Notes: generated by a model not told the origin, from the sequence alone. Shown: positions 37,423 to 47,905, counted from the stretch's first letter. The stretch: 64,000 nt of DNA from Chitinophaga caeni (GCF_002557795.1 NZ_CP023777.1:3729001-3793000), one strand, 5' to 3'. Made by a program: numbers and translations.

Positions 37423-38250
37423 ATGTCTGGGGGAAACTCATTTTTAACAAATGTATCCAAGGGGGCGTTTCGCTCTTTATTCGGCGCCAAAAGGAAACGT
37501 AAAGGCATTAGCTTTTGGCAAGAAAAGCGCTTGAAGCATTTACCTAATGATCAATTGCATAGCTTCAATATTTACGGGGGAAAATTTTACTTTACCCGCC
37601 CTTACGAGTTCATGCATTCGTTTGAAGAATTAATTACTACGGGTATATATAAATTTGATGCGGGACACCAGCGCCCGTTTATAATTGATTGCGGCGCTAA
37701 TATAGGCTTGAGCGTCGTTTATTTTAAGCACTTATATCCCGGCGCAGAAATAATTGCATTTGAGCCCGATGAGCGAAATAAGCAAACCTTGGCCCGTAAT
37801 GTTGAGAGTTTCAAGTTAGCTGATGTACAGTTGGAAGCGAAAGCTATTTGGATAAATAATGATTCTATATCGTTTGAATCATCCGGCGGACAAGGCAGTA
37901 AGATCGGTGAAGCCGGCGCCAAGGAAGATACGGTACAGATTTCCTGCCAGCGGTTGAAAGATCTACTTGATCGCAGGATTGATCTATTAAAAATCGATAT
38001 TGAAGGAGCTGAGTATGAAGTAATGAAAGATTGCGCAGGCAGTTTACAAAATGTACAGCATCTTTTTGTCGAATATCATGGTGATATACGTGAGCATCAC
38101 AAGTTAACCGAAATTTTAACTATAATCGAGGAAGCAGGATTTATGTACTTGTTGCAGGAAGCAGCCAATAATGTACCACATCCTTTCATTATGGAGAAAC
38201 AAGCGGAGAGCTTCGATCAGCAGCTCAATATCTTCGCTTTCAGAGCTTGA
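37423..38250 (+). CDS. FkbM family methyltransferase
   Basis: A 275-residue SAM-dependent methyltransferase of the FkbM type. Motif I is FIIDCGANIGLSVVYF (residues about 85-100), followed by AEIIAFEPDERN and LLKIDIEGAEYEVM, typical for FkbM. Such enzymes methylate sugars or other hydroxyl groups in surface glycans and natural products. No glycosyltransferase is adjacent. A terminator follows 22 bases after the stop. Confidence 0.88.
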   Translation: MSGGNSFLTNVSKGAFRSLFGAKRKRKGISFWQEKRLKHLPNDQLHSFNIYGGKFYFTRPYEFMHSFEELITTGIYKFDAGHQRPFIIDCGANIGLSVVYFKHLYPGAEIIAFEPDERNKQTLARNVESFKLADVQLEAKAIWINNDSISFESSGGQGSKIGEAGAKEDTVQISCQRLKDLLDRRIDLLKIDIEGAEYEVMKDCAGSLQNVQHLFVEYHGDIREHHKLTEILTIIEEAGFMYLLQEAANNVPHPFIMEKQAESFDQQLNIFAFRA

Positions 38251-38271
38251 TCTTACTTAAAATATAATATG

Positions 38272-38310
38272 AAAAAGGGAACAGCGTTATCAATAACCTG
38301 TTCCCTTTTT
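38272..38310 (+). terminator. Intrinsic terminator of fkbM gene
   Basis: AAAAAGGGAACAG / CTGTTCCCTTTTT perfect 13-bp stem with a 13-nt loop. Confidence 0.8.
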
Positions 38311-38344
38311 AGTATTTTATTTATTCACCGCGGTTGGAGTAAAT

Positions 38345-38366
38345 GGGCAGAAAAGAATTTCTGCCC
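38345..38366 (-). terminator. Hairpin at 3' end of susD-like gene
   Basis: GGGCAGAAA / TTTCTGCCC stem with a 4-nt loop. No T tract follows, so it is a weak terminator candidate or a transcript-end stabiliser. Confidence 0.5.
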
Positions 38367-38404
38367 AAGATTATTAACTCATCAAATCTGCAATGAAAAA
38401 ATTA

Positions 38405-40117
38405 CTAATTCTGTTTTAAGCCACCACCGCTTCTATCGATTTGGGTTTGTGGGATCGGCATTACTTCGTCGCTAGCATCGAAAGTAATTCCTAAGAAAGA
38501 AGACAAGATAGAACCTTCAAATGCGGAATAGCTTTCTATTACTTGCTTAGCGATACCCCAACGTACCAAGTCAAAATAACGGTGACCTTCCAATGCGAGT
38601 TCCAACCTTCTTTCGAAGTGAATCGCGTTCATAGCATATTCTTTTGTCGGGAAATCAGTGTATTGACCTACATTATAAGCGGCAGCAGGGGAACCATTTA
38701 CGGATACACCTGGTAAATGGGAAGCCCTTTCCCTAATTAAGTTTACTAGGCGCTTTGCTTCATCGAGGTCATTTGCATCAGCGGCACACTCTGCGGCCAT
38801 CAGGTAAACATCGGCTAAACGGATGATGTTTACATTTAAACCGGTTACATAATTGGCACCGGAAACTGAATTGGCTGCAAATTCCGTTTCGAAGATCGTG
38901 TGTTTGCCAGCAACAAATGGTCCGGCATATGATGGGTCACGGATCCAAGCATCGCCCGGCATAACACCCCAATCTTTGTATGGAACGCCCCTACGACCTA
39001 CCGTGTAATCTAAACGGGGATCGAAAGCAATTGTTTGATTTAATGCATAGTTTTCTTTCGCGGTACCTGTTAACCCGAAATCGGATTTGTAAGGGTTGGT
39101 GCGATAGCTATTATCCAAGAAAGGCAAACCGTTTGCATCTACCCTGAACGAGTTAACAAGGTCAAATGTAGGTTGGAAGAAACCGCAGCAGTTTACTGGT
39201 GCGCTACCATAAAATCCGGCTAGCATATCTCCCACATTGGCGTTATCACCGCTACCATCAGGGTTTATTGTATGTTGTACGGCGAAGATAGACTCGGGTC
39301 CATTTTCTGTTGCGATTTTGAAATTATCATCAAAATCCAAAGTCTCGATGGAAGGTCTAGAAGCTATAACATCATTAAACAGCGGTAAGGCTTCACTTTG
39401 ACGGTTCAAGTATAATAATACTTTACCCAGGTAAGCTTTAGCGGCGATGTTATCCGGGCGACCGATATCACCTTGTGGATGTGTTGCAGGTAAATTATCG
39501 ACAGCAAATTTAAAATCTGCTTCAATCATCGGGTAAACGTCCCCTTCGTTTGATTTGGTAATCGCTTCCGTAGTTGACGTGTTCTCATCAATGTAAGGAA
39601 CATTTTTGAACAACCTGCGTAAGAAGAAATAATAGTGCCCCCTTAAGAACCTTGCTTCCGCTTCTACTTCCTTAGCCCTCTCGGCTGTGAACTTAGCGCC
39701 GGAGCCATTTTGAACAGCATTCAACAAGAACAAGGTGGTGTTACAACGCGCGATACCTTCGTAACAACGTGTCCACATCACTTCCAAGTTATCATTGGTA
39801 CTGGTTACCTGGTGAAGCTCGATCTGGTTCATGTTAGGTTGGTCACTGTTCACACTACCTTTATGTGCGTTATCAGCGCCTACTTCCCCGAAAAGCCATT
39901 GGCTGGGTGCAGAAGCATAGTTACCCCATGTTCCATCCAAATTGCCGTTCAATAATCCGTAAGCACCGATCAAGGTAGCTTCACAGCCCTCAACGGTTTG
40001 CATTTGATCGGTGACCAATTGCCCTTGAGGTGTTTTTTCTAAGAAACTTCTGCTGCAAGAACCGAATGTTCCGACCGCGACAAAAGCTGCAATATATATA
40101 ACTAATTTTCTTTTCAT
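38405..40117 (-). CDS. SusD/RagB-family nutrient-binding lipoprotein
   Basis: A 570-residue surface lipoprotein (N-terminal MKRKLVIYIAAFVAVGTFGSC lipobox, Cys21) with the helical SusD architecture: EATLIGAYGLLNG near the start and YLMAAECAADANDLDEAKRL plus FERRLELALEGHRYFDLVRWG near the end. It caps the SusC-type barrel encoded 17 bp upstream and binds glycans, peptides or other nutrients. The ligand is not deducible. No polysaccharide-degrading enzyme is in the same transcription unit. Confidence 0.92.
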   Translation of the reverse strand: MKRKLVIYIAAFVAVGTFGSCSRSFLEKTPQGQLVTDQMQTVEGCEATLIGAYGLLNGNLDGTWGNYASAPSQWLFGEVGADNAHKGSVNSDQPNMNQIELHQVTSTNDNLEVMWTRCYEGIARCNTTLFLLNAVQNGSGAKFTAERAKEVEAEARFLRGHYYFFLRRLFKNVPYIDENTSTTEAITKSNEGDVYPMIEADFKFAVDNLPATHPQGDIGRPDNIAAKAYLGKVLLYLNRQSEALPLFNDVIASRPSIETLDFDDNFKIATENGPESIFAVQHTINPDGSGDNANVGDMLAGFYGSAPVNCCGFFQPTFDLVNSFRVDANGLPFLDNSYRTNPYKSDFGLTGTAKENYALNQTIAFDPRLDYTVGRRGVPYKDWGVMPGDAWIRDPSYAGPFVAGKHTIFETEFAANSVSGANYVTGLNVNIIRLADVYLMAAECAADANDLDEAKRLVNLIRERASHLPGVSVNGSPAAAYNVGQYTDFPTKEYAMNAIHFERRLELALEGHRYFDLVRWGIAKQVIESYSAFEGSILSSFLGITFDASDEVMPIPQTQIDRSGGGLKQN

Positions 40118-40134
40118 TTTAATTAACTTTTAAG

Positions 40135-43100
40135 TTAGAAACCTGCACTGATACCGAAAAGGAATTGTCTGCTCAACGGATATACACCAAAGTCTACACC
40201 CAAAGCCGGATAGTCACTCGGAGTTTGAGTTACCTCTGGATCTATACCTGTGTAGTTAGTGATTGTAAATACGTTGGTAGCCGTAAAGTAAGCTCTCAAG
40301 TTTTTGATCCTACCACCTAACCATTTCTCAGTTGGGAAAGTATAACCGATTTGAATGTTTTTCAAACGGAGATAGCTACCATCTTGAATATAATAGCTTG
40401 ATGAAGCGTATTCATAATCGTTAGATGTCCTGATAGGAGCAGGTGTGGTATTGCTAGGATTAGTAGCGCTAAAAGCTTTCAACATACGGGTAGAAGCTGC
40501 CCCATCGAAAGAACCGAAGTCAGTATAATACCTGGTTGCTTCGAAAATTTGGTTGCCTTGTACACCGTTGAAGAACATACTTAAATCAAAATTCTTATAC
40601 CTAGCGTTAATGTTTAATGAATAAAGAAAATCAGGGTGAGGACTACCGATTACGGTTCTGTCATCCGGTGTAATTACACCATCAGGTTTACCATCAGGGC
40701 CGGAAATATCTTTATATTTCAAACCACCTACGCGGGCACCTTCATAAGAAGGACTATTCGCTACGTCATCGGCATTTTGGTAAATACCGGCTGTTTGATA
40801 ACCGTAGAATGCACCGAATGGACTCCCTGGTTTCAGTATCGTTGTAGTCAAGCTTCTGAAGTTACCATAAGTTTGTTGCGTAACTGAAGGAGCTAAAGCT
40901 TCAACGGTATTTATATTGCGGGAGAAGTTCGCACCGAGGTCGAATTGGAATGCTTTGTTATCGGCAAAACCGTAGTGGTAATTCAACGCGATTTCAAAAC
41001 CGGTATTTTTCATCGTACCTACGTTTTGATAAGGGGAATTACCCATACCTACCGCTGCTGCCGGTAAAGGAACTTTGAACAGCATATCTGTTGTTTTCCT
41101 GTTATACCAGTCCAATGTACCATCGAAACTACCGTTAGCAATGGTGAAGTCTAAACCGATGTTAGTCGATTTCAACTGTTCCCATTTAATAGCCGGGTTA
41201 TCATAATCGGAAACCCAGAAGCCGGAACTTAACGCCTTACCATCAACGATCGGGTAATTAGCCCTTGCGATTGTTGTTTGGTGACGTCTCAAGTATTGGA
41301 AGTTCGGGATTCTTTGGTTACCCGTAATACCGTAACCTGCACGGAGTTTCAAGTCGGTAAGCCAGCTAACATCCTGCATGAAACTTTCCTTGGAGATCCT
41401 CCAAGCAACGCTCGCCGCAGGGAAATTCGCATATTTATTTTCCGGTCCGAAGTTAGAAGAACCATCCCTTCTTAATGTGGCGCTCACCAAGTAGCGATCC
41501 ATGAAGGAATAATCTACTTTACCGAAAACGGAGAATAAGGAACTTACGCCACCGTTACTGGTGTTGGAGATATTACCGCTACCTGCATCCAGGTAATAGT
41601 AATCCAAGTTACCCAGGATGAAGTAACCGTTTCTGCCAGCACTTAAATAACGGCTTTTTTGGTTGATGGCTTCAATACCTCCTAAAATATTCAAGGAATG
41701 ATCTCCTTTTTCATATTTATAATTCAAGGTATTCGTCCAAGTCCATTCTTTATTATAGCCCTGGTACTCGCTCATACCATCTTGTGTACCACCTTCAGAA
41801 AACTCCAGGTTAGGGTAAGTAAAACTTACACCACCGTAGTTTTCATAGCGCATACCGAAAGATGTTCTCGCAGTTAAACCGTCGATGATATCAAGTTCAG
41901 CATAAGCATTTCCGAAGAAGAAATTCCGGGTATTTTTGTTGTCTTTAGCGCGGTATAACATGGCAACCGGGTTTTGACCGTTACCAAGTTTATCACCTTT
42001 ACTTCCCGCGAAGTTACCCATGATATCATATACCGGGATGATGGTAGGAATCCTGTAGGCAAAACCGAAAGGACTACCTTCACCGATATAATCACCGGGA
42101 GTATTATTGTTTACCCCTGAACCGTAGAACTCCTCGTAGCTGTATGTCATATTTTCACCAATCCTGAACCTGTTATTCCAGAAACTGAAACGGGTATTGG
42201 AACGGATATTATACCTAGAGTAGCCGGTGTATTTGGCGATACCTTCCTGGTCAAAATAGCCACCGGATATAGAATACACGGCGTTTTCATCACCACCGTT
42301 AATACCGAGTTGGTAACTTTGAATCGGGGCATTTTGGGTCATTTCATCGAACCAGTTAGTACCTTTTTGATTGGCCTTCGTGATTTGATAGAATGTCTGT
42401 GAATTTTTCGGTGTATAATTATACTTGGAAGGATCAGCATCGGCTGCTGTAACATTCTGACCGGTAGCGCTACCTGCTAACAAGTATTCCGGTAAAGTCG
42501 GGTTATTAGGATCTAAACCGTAGTTTGTACCCGTTGTAGCCTCTTGACCGGGAGCCTTGGCAGGATCGCCCGTATTTCTGAATGCATCAAATAAATAGTT
42601 TGCATACTGTGTAGGATTCATCATGTCCGGGAAGCGGCTACGCACCGGGTTTTGAGAACCGTAGTACATATCCAGGTTAACGCGGGCTTGCCCCGGTTTA
42701 CCTCTCTTCGTGGTGATGATCACAACACCGTTATTCGCACGTGAACCGTAGATAGAAGCGGCAGAAGCATCTTTCAGGATCTGCATGGTTTCGATATCCG
42801 CGCTGTTCAACCAGCTTAATTTACCCTCGTAAGGTACCCCGTCGATTACATACAAAGGATCGTTATTGTTGATCGTACTGTAACCGCGGATACGGATGAT
42901 AGGTGTTGCACCCGGGGCGCCATCCGTTACGATTTGCACACCGGTAGCTTTACCTTGCAAGGCTTCGGTAGGGCTCGCAACGGGTTGGCGTTTCATTTGA
43001 TCTACGCTAACAACCGCTACGGCGCCTGTCAAGTCTTTTACTTTCTGGGAAGAATAACCCGTAACAACGACCTCGTCCAAGGTGCTGTTGGAATTATCCA

Positions 43101-43488
43101 ACACGATATTATAAGTAGTTTTACCAGCTACCACGGTCACCTCTTGCGCAGCGTAACCGATCGAGCTGATCATTAAAACATCATTTACTTTTGCCTTGAT
43201 GCTGAAAGCACCTTTTTCATCGGCAATTACCCCCCTGCTGGTGCCTTTAACTTGAATGGCGGCGCCAATTACAGGTTGATTGTCTTTTCCTACCACGGTA
43301 CCCGTGATAGTCATTTCTTGTGGATTTGATGAGTAAAAACTAGCCGCGCTCACTGCTAACGGTTCCAAATTGGCTGTAGCATAGGTATTTGCGTGGGCAA
43401 GCGAACTAGTTGCAAGGATAGCGAAGCTATGCAAAAAGGATAATCTTATTGCCGATTTTACAACAGCAATACGTCGCTCTTTTTTCAT
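40135..43488 (-). CDS. SusC/RagA TonB-dependent outer-membrane receptor
   Basis: An 1117-residue TonB-linked transporter. Order: signal peptide, carboxypeptidase-D regulatory-like domain (ITGTVVGKDNQPVIGAAI to TTYNIVLDN, about residues 58-131), TonB box-like LDEVVVTGYSSQK, plug (LQGKATGVQI, RGYSTINNNDPLYVIDG, DASAASIYGSRANNGVVIITT), then the beta barrel ending in a terminal aromatic (GISAGF). It works with the SusD protein encoded 17 bp downstream, driven by TonB. The upstream intergenic region is nearly 1 kb, and no anti-sigma/ECF or hybrid sensor gene is adjacent. Confidence 0.93.
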   Translation of the reverse strand: MKKERRIAVVKSAIRLSFLHSFAILATSSLAHANTYATANLEPLAVSAASFYSSNPQEMTITGTVVGKDNQPVIGAAIQVKGTSRGVIADEKGAFSIKAKVNDVLMISSIGYAAQEVTVVAGKTTYNIVLDNSNSTLDEVVVTGYSSQKVKDLTGAVAVVSVDQMKRQPVASPTEALQGKATGVQIVTDGAPGATPIIRIRGYSTINNNDPLYVIDGVPYEGKLSWLNSADIETMQILKDASAASIYGSRANNGVVIITTKRGKPGQARVNLDMYYGSQNPVRSRFPDMMNPTQYANYLFDAFRNTGDPAKAPGQEATTGTNYGLDPNNPTLPEYLLAGSATGQNVTAADADPSKYNYTPKNSQTFYQITKANQKGTNWFDEMTQNAPIQSYQLGINGGDENAVYSISGGYFDQEGIAKYTGYSRYNIRSNTRFSFWNNRFRIGENMTYSYEEFYGSGVNNNTPGDYIGEGSPFGFAYRIPTIIPVYDIMGNFAGSKGDKLGNGQNPVAMLYRAKDNKNTRNFFFGNAYAELDIIDGLTARTSFGMRYENYGGVSFTYPNLEFSEGGTQDGMSEYQGYNKEWTWTNTLNYKYEKGDHSLNILGGIEAINQKSRYLSAGRNGYFILGNLDYYYLDAGSGNISNTSNGGVSSLFSVFGKVDYSFMDRYLVSATLRRDGSSNFGPENKYANFPAASVAWRISKESFMQDVSWLTDLKLRAGYGITGNQRIPNFQYLRRHQTTIARANYPIVDGKALSSGFWVSDYDNPAIKWEQLKSTNIGLDFTIANGSFDGTLDWYNRKTTDMLFKVPLPAAAVGMGNSPYQNVGTMKNTGFEIALNYHYGFADNKAFQFDLGANFSRNINTVEALAPSVTQQTYGNFRSLTTTILKPGSPFGAFYGYQTAGIYQNADDVANSPSYEGARVGGLKYKDISGPDGKPDGVITPDDRTVIGSPHPDFLYSLNINARYKNFDLSMFFNGVQGNQIFEATRYYTDFGSFDGAASTRMLKAFSATNPSNTTPAPIRTSNDYEYASSSYYIQDGSYLRLKNIQIGYTFPTEKWLGGRIKNLRAYFTATNVFTITNYTGIDPEVTQTPSDYPALGVDFGVYPLSRQFLFGISAGF

Positions 43489-44391
43489 ATTTTTGAAGAG
43501 TTATGGTTCTTAAATGTTTTGAACTGTACATCATGAACCGGTCTTGTACCGGTGAAGAACGATTATACTGACAATACCCCCATACCGCCAGTTTTTTGCA
43601 TACTAAGTCTCAATTCTAATCATAATTAGTTTTTTAATAAGTGGAATTTATTTGTTTCGTAAAATTATATCCATATCAATTATTGGTTTATAATTTATCT
43701 ATATATCTATTTATGAAACTATTGATTGATTAAAATCTGATGAGAATTTCCAGTATTTTTTAGCATACATTACCCCCTTCACTCTAATTGTTTAGGTGAT
43801 AATAGGCAAAACAAAACCAGGGCAATGAATTCCATTGCCTTTAAGTGTACGTGTGTCGTTTCAATAGCTACAATGCGCTAATTTTTAATGACAACACAGT
43901 AATAGTGGAAGTTAATTCGGATTTGGAATGCAATACATCGTCCGAATAGATTCTGGTAAATTCTTCATAACGTGTTTCAATAAATATCAGTCCTTCATTT
44001 GTCGTGTTAAATCGGGTCTCCAATCAAAACATTTCCTTATTTAAGCTACCAAATTTTAATGCTTACAACAATATCTATATAACACTAACGCTAAATTAAA
44101 TTTACATGTTCATTTTAACAAATCCAAACAAAAAGTTAAAAGTTTGTTGAAATTTAGATGTTTATCAAAAAAAAGGTACTTATTGTAAAAAATACATAAA
44201 GTGAATATACGATAAGTATATGTTAATTATATACATCTCAATCGTGGCAAATTTATCTTTGCGTGTAATTCACACTAAGTAAGGCGGTTTTGCCACTCCC
44301 CCAGTTCGTGTCCTTATTACATTAAGAGGTGTTATAAAGGGAAATCTAAATGCTTAGACAGCTTTTTAATTAATTATAATAATTTAAGCCC
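43489..44391. other. Long intergenic region upstream of susC
   Basis: About 900 AT-rich bases without a supportable gene. Close to susC is a hairpin-capable ACCGGT-cttgt-ACCGGT (43537-43553) in the probable 5' leader. Near the other end is a strong -7 box (44254-44261, separate entry) with no gene behind it. Confidence 0.45.
44254..44261 (+). promoter_or_regulatory. Orphan -7 promoter box (possible small RNA promoter)
   Basis: TATCTTTG followed by CGTG, a good TAnnTTTG match on the plus strand. No gene follows on this strand until 48302. A transcript from about 44268 would run toward the hairpin at 44392-44422. Candidate promoter of an untranslated RNA or short peptide; weak because no -33 motif was seen. 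Confidence 0.3.
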
Positions 44392-44422
44392 AAAAAAAAT
44401 CCCACCCGTTGCCAGGTGGGAT
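44392..44422 (-). terminator. Intrinsic terminator of hppD
   Basis: ATCCCACC / GGTGGGAT stem with an 8-nt loop, followed on the minus strand by a run of eight T. Confidence 0.8.
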
Positions 44423-44482
44423 CATCCATATGCTAAGCATCATTTGGATTTTGTTGTATAGAACTGTTCTAGTGTATGATTG

Positions 44483-45610
44483 CTATAAATTACCCCTCAA
44501 GGCTTGCTCTCTCTCGATCGACTCGAAGAGGGCTTTAAAGTTCCCCTTCCCGAAAGATTGTGCCCCTTTCCTCTGGATGATCTCGAAGAAAACGGTCGGC
44601 CGATCCTGGATAGGCTTCGTGAAAATCTGCAATAAATAACCTTCGTCATCCCGGTCTACCAATATTCCCAAGTCTTGCAATGGCTTTATATCTTCATCGA
44701 TAGAGCCCACCCTTTCTAATAACGTTTCATAATAAGAGGATGGAACGCTTAGGAATTCAACACCCCTGCGTTGCAATTCGCCCACGGTATTAATGATGTC
44801 ATTGGTAGCGATGGCTACGTGCTGTACTCCGGGACCACCGTAAAAATCCAGGTATTCCTCGATTTGAGATTTTTTCTTCCCTTCGGCCGGTTCGTTGATC
44901 GGGAATTTGACGCGCCCATTGCCGTTACTCATTACTTTACTCATCAGCGCCGAGTACTCCGTGGAGATATCCTGGTCATCGAAACTGATCAGGTTGCGGA
45001 AGCCCATGGTTTGTTCATAAAAGTTAACCCAGGTGTTCATCTCGTTCCAACCCACGTTACCCACGCAGTGATCAACATGTAACAGACCGGTATCAGCTGG
45101 TTGATAAGAAGGTTTCCACTCCTTGTAACCGGGTAAAAAAGCCCCCTTGTAATTTTTCCTTTCAATGAACAGGTGCACCGTATCGCCGTATGTATGGATA
45201 CCGCTTTTAACGATTTCACCCGATTCATCTTTTTCAACTACCGGTTCCAGGTAAGCCTTGGCTCCCCTTTTGGTTGTTTCTTCAAATGCGCTGCGTGCAT
45301 CGTCAACCCAAAGGGCTAGAACTTTTACGCCATCGCCATGTTTCGCGATATGTTCCGCGATTTCATTACCGGGTTGCAATGGTGTGGTGAATACGAAGCG
45401 GATTTTATTTTGAACCAATACGTAGGAAGCACGATCCCTTACGCCGGTTTCAGGGCCGGCATATGCGACAGATTGAAAGCCGAAGGCCGTTTTATAATAA
45501 TGCGCTGCTTGCTTCGCATTACCTACGTAAAATTCGATGTAATCTGTACCATTTAATGGTAAAAAATCGGCGCCAACTTTCTTGGCTTCTTCTACTGCAG
45601 TGTTCATCAT
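44483..45610 (-). CDS. hppD: 4-hydroxyphenylpyruvate dioxygenase
   Basis: A 375-residue Fe(II)/2-keto acid-type dioxygenase that converts 4-hydroxyphenylpyruvate to homogentisate in tyrosine degradation. The two glyoxalase-like halves are visible, with metal ligands His in LLHVDHCVGN, His in GVQHVAIATNDI and Glu in VFFEIIQRKGAQSFGKGNF, the last being a conserved C-terminal signature. It is followed by a terminator. The next pathway gene hmgA lies about 1.1 kb upstream on the same strand, with an aldo/keto reductase gene between. Confidence 0.95.
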   Translation of the reverse strand: MMNTAVEEAKKVGADFLPLNGTDYIEFYVGNAKQAAHYYKTAFGFQSVAYAGPETGVRDRASYVLVQNKIRFVFTTPLQPGNEIAEHIAKHGDGVKVLALWVDDARSAFEETTKRGAKAYLEPVVEKDESGEIVKSGIHTYGDTVHLFIERKNYKGAFLPGYKEWKPSYQPADTGLLHVDHCVGNVGWNEMNTWVNFYEQTMGFRNLISFDDQDISTEYSALMSKVMSNGNGRVKFPINEPAEGKKKSQIEEYLDFYGGPGVQHVAIATNDIINTVGELQRRGVEFLSVPSSYYETLLERVGSIDEDIKPLQDLGILVDRDDEGYLLQIFTKPIQDRPTVFFEIIQRKGAQSFGKGNFKALFESIEREQALRGNL

Positions 45611-45656
45611 GTTAAATTTTTTGTTGTAATGGTTTGTTAATGGTTGGTATTTGATG

Positions 45657-46652
45657 CTACGATACTATTTTTAAACTGGATAAATGTTTATTGATAAAGT
45701 CTATCTCGCCCGGTTCTAACTTGATCTGCGCTGCTTTTGCATTTTGAATCGCTTGGTTGGCATCCCTTGCCCCTGCCAGTGCAACGGTTATACCGGGATA
45801 GTCTATTGTCCAACGCAATACCAGCTGTGCGAGCGTTGCATTTTTCATGGCTGCCATCGGCCGCAATTGATCTAGGAAAGTATTAATAGATTCGATGTTC
45901 GCGGGCTGGTAGAATTTGGTAGTTGGACGGTGATCTCCCGGTTTGAATACATGTCCCGGTTTAATTTTCCCGGTAAGGATACCTCTCTGCAAGGGGCTGT
46001 ATGCCAAAATGCTTTTTCCACTACCCTTACAATAGGGCAATATTTCTGTATCAATACTCCTTTCTACCATGCTGAAAGGCACCTGGTTAGAAACGATATC
46101 TACCACGGCATCGGCTGCTTTTACTTGGGCTACATCGTAATTACAAACACCGGCCGCCCTGATTTTACCTTGTTCTTTCAGCCTTAAAACCGCTTCGAAG
46201 GTTTCATCGATTGGCGTGGTATTATCCGGCCAATGAATTTGATATAGATCGATATAATCGGTGCGCAAACGTTTTAAACTGTTTTCACATTCACGGATCA
46301 CGCTTTCCTTGCCTGCATATTTATAAATCTTGATGGCTTTGCCGCTGTTATCTTCACTATCGAACGCGAATTGTCCTTTGCTTCCTTCCCAGGTCATACC
46401 GAATTTTGTCAAGATTTGTACCTTGTCACGGGATATACCGCTTAAAGCTTCACCCACGATTTCCTCGCTTCTTCCTTGCCCGTAAATCGGCGCTGTATCG
46501 ATCGATGTGACACCTTCTTCCATGGAGGCATGTATGGCCGCGATGGCATCTTTATGCTCTGCGCCGCCCCACATCCAACCGCCAATTGCCCAAGCTCCAA
46601 ACGCAATTGCTGATACTTTTACATCGCTATTTCCCAAATTTCTTATTTCCAT
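45657..46652 (-). CDS. Aldo/keto reductase
   Basis: A 331-residue NAD(P)H-dependent oxidoreductase with a TIM-barrel fold: SIDTAPIYGQGRSEE (catalytic Tyr and Asp), ILTKFGM (Lys), YQIHWPDNTTP (His) and the C-terminal cofactor region VALAGARDANQ. It resembles the general YhdN/Tas-like group. Located between hppD and hmgA on the same strand; whether it acts in tyrosine breakdown is unknown, since no reductive step is needed there. Confidence 0.87.
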   Translation of the reverse strand: MEIRNLGNSDVKVSAIAFGAWAIGGWMWGGAEHKDAIAAIHASMEEGVTSIDTAPIYGQGRSEEIVGEALSGISRDKVQILTKFGMTWEGSKGQFAFDSEDNSGKAIKIYKYAGKESVIRECENSLKRLRTDYIDLYQIHWPDNTTPIDETFEAVLRLKEQGKIRAAGVCNYDVAQVKAADAVVDIVSNQVPFSMVERSIDTEILPYCKGSGKSILAYSPLQRGILTGKIKPGHVFKPGDHRPTTKFYQPANIESINTFLDQLRPMAAMKNATLAQLVLRWTIDYPGITVALAGARDANQAIQNAKAAQIKLEPGEIDFINKHLSSLKIVS

Positions 46653-46719
46653 AATTCTTACTTTATCCGTTATAAATAATAGGTTTCGTGGAATTTATAA
46701 CGACAAACTTTCAAGGCTA

Positions 46720-47877
46720 TTATTCAGCCCAGCTCATAACGTAATTACCATCTTCAATATCTAGGGCCTCGCGGGTTATTTGCAAGGGATGGAAAGTGTC
46801 TACCATTACGGCCAATTCTTTTGTTTCCCTGGCGCCGATACTTTTTTCAACGGCCCCGGGGTGCGGCCCATGGGGAATCCCAGCGGGGTGCAGCGTAATC
46901 ATTCCCCTCGTAACATGTTTACGGCTCATGAAATCACCATCTACATAATACAAGACCTCGTCGCTGTCAATATTACTGTGATTGTACGGTGCAGGAATTG
47001 CCTGCGGGTGGTAATCGAATAAGCGCGGGCAGAAGGAACAGACCACGAAGTTGTTCCCCTCAAATGTTTGGTGCACCGGCGGCGGTTGGTGTACCCGCCC
47101 CGTGATGGGCTCAAAATCGTGTATTGAGAATGCAAATGGATATTCATAACCGTCCCAACCCACCACATCGAATGGATGATGTGCGTAATGGATCGGGTAC
47201 ATAATCCCCTTCTTTTTTATCTTGATCAGGAAATCTCCTTTCTCATCGATCGTTTCCAGGTTTTGTGGTTGGCGGATATCCCTTTCACAATAAGGGGCAT
47301 GTTCTAACAGTTGCCCGTATTTACTCAGGTAGCGCTTCGGGTAACGGATCGGGGAAAAGGACTCCACGATAAACAACCGGTTCTGATCATTCTCAAATTC
47401 TACTTGGTAAATCGTCCCCCTCGGAATCACCAGGTAATCGCCGTAACCAAATTTCAATTGGCCGTACTGTGTATGTAATATGCCGGAGCCTTCGTGTATG
47501 AAAATCATCTCATCCGCATCGGCATTTTTGTAAAAATAATCCTTCATACTTTGTTTCGGCGCCGCCAAAACTATATGGCAATCATTATTCACTAATACAG
47601 GTTTCCGGCTCTCCAGGAAGTCATCCATGGGCTTAATCTTGAACCCTTCGAAGCTCCTATGCGACAACATTTTTTCTTCGGCAACATTTGGCGCTACGCT
47701 GTACGGGGTATCAACTTTCATGATCTCCGTTGGAGGGTGGCAATGATAAAGTAAGGAGTAATTCGATGAGAATCCTTCGGTGGAAAATAATTGTTCGGAG
47801 TACAAACCACCGTCGGCCTTACGAAATTGCGTATGGCGTTTATGCGGTATTTCTCCCAATTTGTGATAATGTGGCAT
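46720..47877 (-). CDS. hmgA: Homogentisate 1,2-dioxygenase
   Basis: A 385-residue cupin-type Fe(II) enzyme that opens the aromatic ring of homogentisate to maleylacetoacetate. Visible features are the N-terminal MPHYHKLGEIPHKRHTQF, GDYLVIPRGTIYQ in the cupin core, and the C-terminal metal region YNHSNIDSDEVLYYVDGD with HPAGIPHGPHPG (Fe ligands His, Glu, His). The enzymes for the two later steps (maleylacetoacetate isomerase, fumarylacetoacetase) are not in the window. A palindromic candidate operator lies 29 bp upstream of the ATG. Confidence 0.94.
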   Translation of the reverse strand: MPHYHKLGEIPHKRHTQFRKADGGLYSEQLFSTEGFSSNYSLLYHCHPPTEIMKVDTPYSVAPNVAEEKMLSHRSFEGFKIKPMDDFLESRKPVLVNNDCHIVLAAPKQSMKDYFYKNADADEMIFIHEGSGILHTQYGQLKFGYGDYLVIPRGTIYQVEFENDQNRLFIVESFSPIRYPKRYLSKYGQLLEHAPYCERDIRQPQNLETIDEKGDFLIKIKKKGIMYPIHYAHHPFDVVGWDGYEYPFAFSIHDFEPITGRVHQPPPVHQTFEGNNFVVCSFCPRLFDYHPQAIPAPYNHSNIDSDEVLYYVDGDFMSRKHVTRGMITLHPAGIPHGPHPGAVEKSIGARETKELAVMVDTFHPLQITREALDIEDGNYVMSWAE

Positions 47878-47905
47878 AATGGGTTGAAATATTGATTGAC
47901 AATTA

